Source: Silene conica (taxonomy: Eukaryota; Streptophyta; Magnoliopsida; Caryophyllales; Caryophyllaceae). Taken from it: a stretch of DNA of 64,000 bases. The stretch is from assembly GCA_029255685.2 (NCBI GenBank), contig CM055319.2, forward strand, positions 13,960,247 to 14,024,246, written 5' to 3'. The notes beneath the pieces were generated by a model. The model saw only the letters and a list, made by a program, of their open reading frames with translations, did no database searches and had not been told where the DNA came from. Made by a program: the position numbers and the translations under genes. Shown here in pieces: positions 57,241 through 64,000 of this stretch (positions within the stretch are counted from its first letter, which is position 1; each line of letters begins with the position of its first letter).

Positions 57241-57391
57241 GTCTCTCTTGTGACGGACATATTTGTCACAAGCTTGCAACGGGTCAAATACTCCTATGTT
57301 GGACTGTTAGATAAAACAAAACAGCTACTACGTACTACCTAGGTGGTTTACTTTTGTCTTTATCTCTCCATATGTCCGTCACAAATGAGAA
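57241..57391. mobile_element. MITE, TGACGGACATATCCGTC family, copy 3
   Basis: It has the same ends (CTCTTGTGACGGACATATTTG against CATATGTCCGTCACAAATGAG) and layout as the copies at 9599 and 29368. Confidence 0.7.
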
Positions 57392-57612
57392 TTTGTGGGG
57401 CTCGAACCGAATCCAGATGAGTTGACACTGTAATCCAGATGAGTTGACACTGTTACAAGCGGCGTACAATCTACAAATCACGATTCACGTGTGCAATATT
57501 AGAAGCACAAATATGGTTGCTCAACCAACAGTGTCAGATCAATTTTGGCCACAAAACAGAAAAGTTATCAGCAACTTCAATAATTCAATACTACTGACTC
57601 GGCGATTACTTA

Positions 57613-57907
57613 GGGCTTGTTTGGTTGACATAGGGGAATTAAAGTTCCCGGGAACTTCAAGATCACATGAATTTCCAATTCATGTGAATTCGCAAAAAGT
57701 GTTTGGTTCGCATATGGGAAGTTAATTCATGCGGGAAGTTCTATTGACCAAGGGGGGACTTGGTGAGTAACTTCCCACATAATGGAGGAAGTAAATTCAT
57801 GTGGGAAGTTCTATTTCCCATGATATTGGCAACCAAACAACAACATGATTTTACACTTCCCGGGAAGTTCAACATCCCATGATTTTAATGGGTAACCAAA
57901 CAAGCCC
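57613..57907. mobile_element. Tourist-type (PIF/Harbinger) MITE, TTA target duplication
   Basis: GGGCTTGTTTGGTTGACAT at the left and GGTAACCAAACAAGCCC at the right are inverted copies. TTA flanks both sides (57610-57612 and 57908-57910). The body repeats CATGTGGGAAGTT and CCCGGGAACTTC in both directions. Confidence 0.92.
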
Positions 57908-57992
57908 TTAGAATCCCATGCTCATCCTACATTTTGCTACACATTAATCACGTGTCTACAAAGATCTTACGTCACAACCACACATTGGAGAT

Positions 57993-58516
57993 CTAGGTAG
58001 CACCAAAACGGACACGGACACGGACACGGACACGGACACGACACGGACACGGGACACGGCATGCCATAAAATTTAGGATACGGGACACGACATTTAAATT
58101 TAATAAAATATACATTTTATAGTTATAAATTTTGGATTTTAGTTTTGTAAAAGTATTTGATCTTAATTTTAAATAAGTGCAAGTAAAACTTGCCCTTGAT
58201 AATAAATTCATTTTCATTCCTCATCCGAATCAATATTCTAATTAATCTCTTTCGATAGCGCATTTCTCATCTCAAGAACATCATTCACCGCAAATGATAA
58301 CCAAATATCGTGGACACGCGACGGACACGGCTCAAATACCATGGACACGCGACGGACACGGCTCAAATACCATGGACACGCGTCGGACACGTGCCCAATT
58401 AAATGTAGAAAGTTAGACACGGCTGTTTAGGTGTTGGACACGTTTCGGCGTGTGTCCGTGGAGTGTCGGTGTCGGACATGGTACGGCTCATTTGGAGAAG
58501 TGTCCGTGCTACCTAG
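57993..58516. mobile_element. hAT-like MITE rich in GGACACGG repeats, 8-bp TSD
   Basis: CTAGGTAGCAC and GTGCTACCTAG are perfect inverted ends. TTGGAGAT is duplicated at 57985-57992 and 58517-58524. The subterminal parts are tandem CGGACA units (58010-58060) and three copies of TACCATGGACACGCGACGG (about 58310-58390). The class is inferred from the duplication length. Confidence 0.85.
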
Positions 58517-58524
58517 TTGGAGAT

Positions 58525-59080
58525 CTACCTCTAGTAGTTCTTGGATATGCTTGAATGACCCCAAACACTGGTAATTCGTAAACCAGAATGAAATGACTTG
58601 AATGTGAAAACTACTTCACATTGAAAACAATTTCATGTAGCTTATCTACCAACTACCCACACATCCCAACAAGTGCCAAAAACTACAAATAAAATGACTC
58701 CTAATAAGCCATAAATTTTAAAAAGTAATAATCCAACTTAAATCGGCTTGCCATACAAAAAACAGAGTCGAAAAAATCATAACTAGGGTTGTAAATGATC
58801 CACGTTGAGGTGAACAAAAACTGTGCTCGGAATTGGAAGCTCATTTTATTTTTTATTATTATTTATTTTTGTTATTTTACAATTATTTTTACAAACTTAA
58901 AATGTTACCAAATATTAAAAAATTAGGTTATAAAGAAAATTTGGGGAAATTTTTAATATTAAAATTTCTCCAAAAATATACAAACAAAATCAAGCATAAA
59001 AAAAATTTCGCATCCCCTTTTATTGCCACGTGTTAATATATTAACCAACAGAATTCTAGACACCGAGGGTCACCGTAGCT
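58525..59080. other. AT-rich intergenic DNA
   Basis: No gene or element was recognised. Confidence 0.5.
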
Positions 59081-59082
59081 TT

Positions 59083-59203
59083 TTTTTTTGATACCGATTT
59101 TTTTTTTTTTGTTTAACGGAGCGCGCACTTAATCCTATTACAATAGGAGAGGAGATTCGATTCTTGGACCTATTGTCCAAAATACTTCCGTCTTAACCAC
59201 TAA
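59083..59203 (-). mobile_element. SINE fragment (tRNA-derived)
   Basis: On the minus strand, TTAGTGGTTAAGACGGAAGT resembles a tRNA A-box region and AAGAATCGAATCTCC a B box. AGTGCGCGCTCCGTTAAAC and an A-rich tail follow. Its 5' end is cut by the adjoining MITE at 59204. Confidence 0.5.
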
Positions 59204-59425
59204 GGTCCTGTTCTTTTCGGCTGAAACGAGCTGAATTGAATTAATTGGAGTATGGCTTAATTGAACTAAATTGATTGGAACAGAGATGAAGTGAATTTAA
59301 TTGAATTAAAAGTCAATTTTGTAAATAGATTAATTGAAGGTAATTGTTTGAACGTAAATAAAACTTAACGGAATACTATTAAAAAAAAATTGAAAGCGCT
59401 GAAATTAAGGCAGAAAGAACAGGCC
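59204..59425. mobile_element. Harbinger-type MITE, copy 1, upstream of glyoxalase I
   Basis: GGTCCTGTTCTTTTCGGC pairs with GAAAGAACAGGCC, and TAA is duplicated at 59201-59203 and 59426-59428. The body (GAACGTAAATAAAACTTAACGG, AAACGAGCTGAATTGAATT) matches the copy at 60250. It lies about 120 bp before the glyoxalase TATA box. Confidence 0.88.
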
Positions 59426-59543
59426 TAAATCAAGACATCTTCGGTTCTCGATACAGAGGCTTTCTGCTCGTGACAAGCCCACAACGGTACAGTCGGTGGC
59501 TCGGTGCCCTCGGTGGTAATAATGTAATATTACGAGTAGCCTT

Positions 59544-59552
59544 TATAAATAG
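59544..59552 (+). promoter_or_regulatory. TATA box of the glyoxalase I gene
   Basis: TATAAATAG lies about 30 bp before a leader-like stretch (ACACTTGTAGTTAGTAG...) that ends in a CTG|GTACTC donor near 59639. The acceptor TACAACAG near 60784 rejoins it 20 bp before the ATG. Confidence 0.55.
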
Positions 59553-60249
59553 ACACTTGTAGTTAGTAGTAAGCCCGACACATCTGATAATTTGATAAGC
59601 ATTTTCCAGTGTCTTCTTCGCACAATCGTAATCTTCCTGGTACTCTCTCTCTCCCCAATTACTGTTGTTGACATTTTTTTTTGATGGTTTACAGTTTATC
59701 GTTAGCCAGAGTAGTTGAATTTCGTTATTAGATTCTTATAATCAGGTTTGATCATCAACGCTACTGATTCATCAAGCCGCACTACTTGTCTAGATACATG
59801 CAGGGTTAGCAAAGTCATGGAAATTTGAATAACTTTTACTTTAAATTCTGGATTTTGTTCTGGGCTACTATATTCTCTTACTTGTCCGCCCTCCAAATTT
59901 CCGGTCTACTTTTAACTCTCCGACTTTGAATTCTGGTTCCGCCACTGATGGAAATGTTGAATGTTCAAATGGATTTTCATTCCTTTCAATTCTTTTGGTA
60001 ATAATGAATTTGTAGATGTGTTGATCACTTTATTATCGTATGTACAGTATACCAACTGTGTTGAGTGCTGGTGAAATTAATTGTTTCTTTAAAATGTAAT
60101 ACGAGAAGAGGTGTGACCAAAATATAAGCTAGAGATCATATTAGGGAATTTTGCTATTGTTACATGCTCTTGTTTCATTACAGACTTCCTCTACCATAGG
60201 CTTCATCTTAATTTGGTATTATTTGGTAATTTATGTTTGTATGGTGTAA

Positions 60250-60472
60250 GGCCCGTTCTTTTTGGCTGAAACGAGTTGAATTGAATTAAAGGGAGTAGAG
60301 CTTAATTGAACTAAATTGAATGAAACTCTGGTGGATTGAATTTAGTTAAATTAAAAGTTAATTTTGTGAAGAGTTTAACTAATCATTGAACGTAAATAAA
60401 ACTTCTTAACGGAATACAGCTAAAGCAAAACAAACAACTGAAACTGAAATGAGTTGAAATTAAGCTAGGGCC
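60250..60472. mobile_element. Harbinger-type MITE, copy 2, in the glyoxalase I leader intron
   Basis: GGCCCGTTCTTTTTGGC at the left and CTAGGGCC at the right are flanked by TAA (60247-60249 and 60473-60475). It shares the body of copy 1 and ends about 310 bp before the coding leader exon. Confidence 0.88.
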
Positions 60473-60804
60473 TAAGACTCATATGTCAATTATCGTGGAC
60501 ATCCCTTTTTGTTTGACATGTTAAATCCCGGTGAGAAGTAAGCATCCTAGCGTGTGGGACTTTGGGTAGCCTTCTTTTTTGATCGTATGGTGTATCTATT
60601 CGTTTTGCTGTAATGCCCTTCTCCTTTGTTATTGTTTATGGGGTATGGTTGTCAATTTGTTATATTAGCGCAATATCTACATTTAAGAGGACTTTAGATC
60701 TTGAGTTGAATTAGCAAATATGGGTTGCCTCTGATATAGTATTGTTTTTCTTATTATATATTTCGTTGATATTTCGTACAACAGACACTTTGGAATAACT
60801 TGAA

Positions 60805-62457
60805 ATGGCCGAGGGTGAAGCTGTTGCTCCCAATGCTGAATTGATAGAATGGCCCCAAAAGGACAAGAGAAGGTTCCTGCATGCTGTGTACCGTGTTGGC
60901 AATCTTGATGAAACCATTAAGTAATGCGCTGCAGCCTGTTAACAGTATTGATTTATGATATCTAAAATGGACACTAATACTTATATGACAATTTAGATGG
61001 TTTCACATGTGAGACCAACCATAAACTCTATAATTGAATAAAGGATACATAAGGCTTGGGGGTTCTCACATTTAAGACCATTTTTCACAGAGGACTCACT
61101 GCTGAAGGGATTGGGGACACTTATCTGTTTCTTTTCACAATATTCGTGGTAGGTTTTACACTGAGTGTTTTGGGATGAAGCTTCTGAGGAAGCGGGATAT
61201 TCCAGAGGAGAAATATTCAAATGCATTTCTCGGGTTTGGTCCAGAAGAGTCAAGTTTCGTCGTGGAGTTGACATACAGTGAGTAATCTATTCAAGGATAG
61301 GTCTTTAGCATTTAGTGTTTCTAATATCTGGTAATTATTTCTAGTTTTACTTTGAACCATCATGTAGTCAACAATTTACACTTCTCATTCTTCCAGTAGT
61401 TAGTGTCTATGCTCGATACTCGGATTTACCGCTCTACCGGTTTGTGATGCCCCACATCTTCCGGTCTTGTAAGAAGAGGCTAAGGATCCTATAATAGTTG
61501 TAAATTAGAACTGTTCGGTATATGTGAATGTTTGCCTAAATGTAGATCTGTTTTTAGGTGAAATTATGTACCTGAAAATGTATGTTGGAATTTTAATAAA
61601 GATTATGAGCTTAGTTGATAACCAAATTATTTATATAAGATTATTAAAGACAATGGCGGTAGGAAAATGTCAGTCATGATTAGACATGTCTTCTAGCTGC
61701 GTTATGCATTTGCTTTCGTTTGGATACTTGTTTGTTGAGAGTTCTCCATGCTTGGTTTTACCAGATGTTTTGTACCTTTGACTACTACATACTTCAGGGA
61801 ATTGGCTGTTTGATTTATGTCATTGTGCGCTGAGTACCTACATTATCAATGTGACCCAGTGTAAATCAAAAGTTTACGTTTGTTGTATTGCTGTTGCCGA
61901 AGATTGTAACTTCTACAAGCACTATAGTAGGGAAAAAAATGAAAAGGTGTAACTCTTCCACTAGCATATCGTTGCAACATTATAGCTAGATTTTGAGAGT
62001 TTGAACCAATTGGGAGTGAGTGCGGGCCTGGTGTTTGAGATTTTATGAACTGAATTCAGTATCATTGTTTAATGAGAATTCTTCCTCTTATTTCATTTCA
62101 GATTACGGGGTGGACAGTTATGATATTGGGACAGGATTCGGTCATTTTGCAATTGCAACCCCGGATGTAAGTGACACTTTACCGATGAAGGATTTCAGTG
62201 AATTTTACAAATTTCACTCACGACCTTTTCTTTGTTCATTTCAGGTTTACAAATTGGTCGAGGACATAAAAGCTAAGGGTGGTACTGTCACTCGAGAGCC
62301 TGGCCCTGTGAAAGGGGGTTCAACTGTGATTGCGTTTGTTAAGGATCCCACTGGTTACCTATTTGAGATCATTGAGAGAAGTTCAACTCCGGAACCTCTT
62401 TGTCAAGTAATGCTCCGTGTTGGTGATTTAGAGCGCTCTATCAAGTTCTACGAGAAG
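60805..62457 (+). CDS. GLX1: Glyoxalase I (lactoylglutathione lyase), 5' part
   Basis: Four exons (60805-60920, 61153-61277, 62102-62166, 62245-62457) join in frame to 173 codons. The enzyme isomerises the methylglyoxal-glutathione hemithioacetal to S-lactoylglutathione. The first VOC domain is complete: RRFLHAVYRVGNLDETIK, FYTECFGMKLLRKRDIPEEK, FGPEESSFVVELTYNYGVDS, GTGFGHFAIATPD, VKDPTGYLFEIIER. The four metal ligands of this fold are all visible (His of FLHAV, Glu of VVELTY, His of GFGHFA, Glu of LFEII). A second VOC domain begins (QVMLRVGDLERSIKFYEK) and is interrupted by a GTATTA donor at 62458. Its other exons are not within the window, so the gene runs past 64000. There is no transit peptide before MAEGEAVAPN, so a cytosolic form is likely. 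Confidence 0.93.
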
Positions 62458-64000
62458 GTATTAAAATTTTGTTTGGTGATGAAGTTGCTTTACTCGTGAT
62501 TTGATGTTGACACAAATTGCCACTTGCATACTGATCGTCTGTGGTTTCCCGTTCCTGTGTACTGACTCAACTTTCATTTCCATTGCTTTTGAAAGACAAC
62601 TTACTATACTTTGGTTTTGCTTGTTTGCTCCATGTTTCGGTGAATGGCCAATGGCCATAGTATTAAATTTCGGTATCCAAGCCTAATTGTTAATAATTTG
62701 AAACTTACTATGACTGCATTTTGATGAGTGATTGGCCACACTTATGGTGGGACAAATGCCAATTTCAAAGACTCAAATGTAGGTTTATTACCATGAAGGT
62801 ATTAAGTAGGTGGAAATAGTATGTTTTTCATTCAGAAATCATAATTTTTATGATGTTGACAGTGACCATGACATTCACATTTCTCTTTGATGTAGTTTCT
62901 TAAATACCTTACACTTTGGTTATATAGAAAGGAATGTGTGACACCACCCCCCCCCCCCCCCCCCCCCAGTTCTTTCCTCCTCGTCCTCACGTTATAGCTG
63001 CATGCAATTATGGTTGCTACTTGCTACATCATCTGTTTGTTTCCTCATTAAGCATGGCATTAGTGGTGTACGAGGAAATATGCTACTATGTAACTATGCA
63101 AGTTAAGAGCCTCCCTTGATGTCTTCGTTGGATAATCTGTCAGAAAACTACTTCCAATTTTTTGCAACTGCTTTTTTCTTAGTGACCATTTTGTTCACAT
63201 TATATTGTTAATTCTCTAATTTGACTTGGAGGTCTGTCACAGCCATTCTTGACCATTTTTTTTTTCAAAAACTTGTAGAGATATAATGTAAATTGTGTCG
63301 TGTTTATTAGAACTATTTTAGCACTATCATTTATGATTCTTACCAAAAAAAACACTATCATTTATGTAATGTGGTACCTACAGTGTTAAGTATTGTGAGT
63401 TTGTGAAAAAATATTGCTCAAAATTGACATTGATTAACGGTTAAAGTCTTGAATATTATAAAGGAGTGGACTGGAGGAAATATGTTTGAGCCGTTCTGGC
63501 CAAAACTTGTGAGCGGAATTAGTTGTTCTTGTGTTCCTGCTGTGGTGTGGGAATCTTTGCCAATAGAAAATGATCTAGTATCATTTAGCCGAAGTCCTAT
63601 TATAACAGCGAGAGAGACAGATAGCGTTTATTTCTTCGATTGTTAAGGCGGATGTAAATGAATAATCCAGTTGTCAGTTTTGTGGAAGTTTCCAGAATTA
63701 TGTGTTATATGGAACGTTATTTGTCTTTCTTATGTGGGTAAAGATTTGGTTATTAACCTGTACTAAATCAAGATTGTGTTTGCTTAGCTATTCATTATAT
63801 GGAACATATGTTTGTTTCTTCAACTATTATGTTGTTTTATAGTATATAAACCTTTTGTTTCCACTTTAATACTTTCTATACTGTCCAGAATATATATGCT
63901 TAAGTCACGTTTGAGTATTTGATGAACAATCTTTGAAAAGTTCACATTTTTTATGGCATTCTTTTTCACATTTTCATTAAGTTTTATTTCCACATTTTAT
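62458..64000 (+). other. Glyoxalase I intron (continuing beyond the window), with a C run
   Basis: No further glyoxalase exon was found. A C run of about 21 lies near 62946-62967. The short ORFs in it show no known domain. Confidence 0.6.

Noticed and set aside
63449-63646. 65-aa ORF near the right edge as a missing glyoxalase exon
   Set aside because: It shows no VOC-domain motif and no fitting acceptor. The remaining glyoxalase exons must lie beyond the window.

Overview
The window reads as nuclear DNA of a flowering plant, most likely a eudicot. It is AT-rich, its genes are split by short introns with GT-AG borders, and it carries plant-type transposons of every major class. Three ordinary host genes are recognisable: EBP2 (nucleolar rRNA processing, minus strand, 24314-25219), GOT1 (Golgi vesicle traffic, plus strand, 51586-55403) and glyoxalase I (plus strand, from 60805, cut by the window end). 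The rest is repeats and nested mobile elements. A Caryophyllales origin is possible from the general look of the repeats, but this is a weak inference.

Layout. 1-1237: a 22-bp satellite array. 1238-9780: A-rich DNA, a foldback element set in (TA)n, a relic of a Mutator-like (MULE) transposase, two complete non-autonomous Helitrons, a hAT element with an 8-bp target duplication (TSD), and a MITE. 9845-22941: a Gypsy-type LTR element with gag and protease but no reverse transcriptase. It is interrupted by a solo Copia LTR and by a complete, young Copia element; all three insertions have perfect 5-bp TSDs. 22947-29880: the EBP2 gene, a probable solo LTR with a CTCGATCGAG array, a foldback element and a second MITE copy.

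29879-50928 is best read as one composite Helitron of about 21 kb, about 6.8 kb of it original. It starts like the small Helitron at 3971-5075 and ends with the same 3' hairpin. It carries an RPA1-like gene (typical Helitron cargo), an in-frame chimeric ORF joining a membrane segment to the C-terminal lid of MCM4, and an unidentified minus-strand exon. It was later invaded by a hAT element (30029-30963), a complete CACTA element (32072-39806, with TnpD- and TnpA-type genes, inserted inside the unidentified exon), a TRIM retroelement (41675-42600, about 13 bp from a splice acceptor of the RPA gene) and a complete MULE (45651-50272). The MULE has a FAR1-MULE-OTU gene convergent with a small second gene, and each gene has an ACGTCC repeat array in its first intron. 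No Rep/helicase gene was seen.

51000-64000: GOT1 with a repeat-filled intron, a non-autonomous MULE, a third MITE copy, a Tourist-type MITE, a hAT-like element of GGACAC repeats, a SINE fragment, and two copies of one Harbinger-type MITE, one just upstream of and one inside the glyoxalase I leader region.

The sequence allows the insertions to be ordered. Exact target duplications and continuous reading frames across empty sites show that the CACTA, Copia, hAT and MULE insertions are later than their hosts. Boundaries given to the base come from TIRs, LTR ends and TSDs read directly. Family names come from general knowledge and were not checked by any search.
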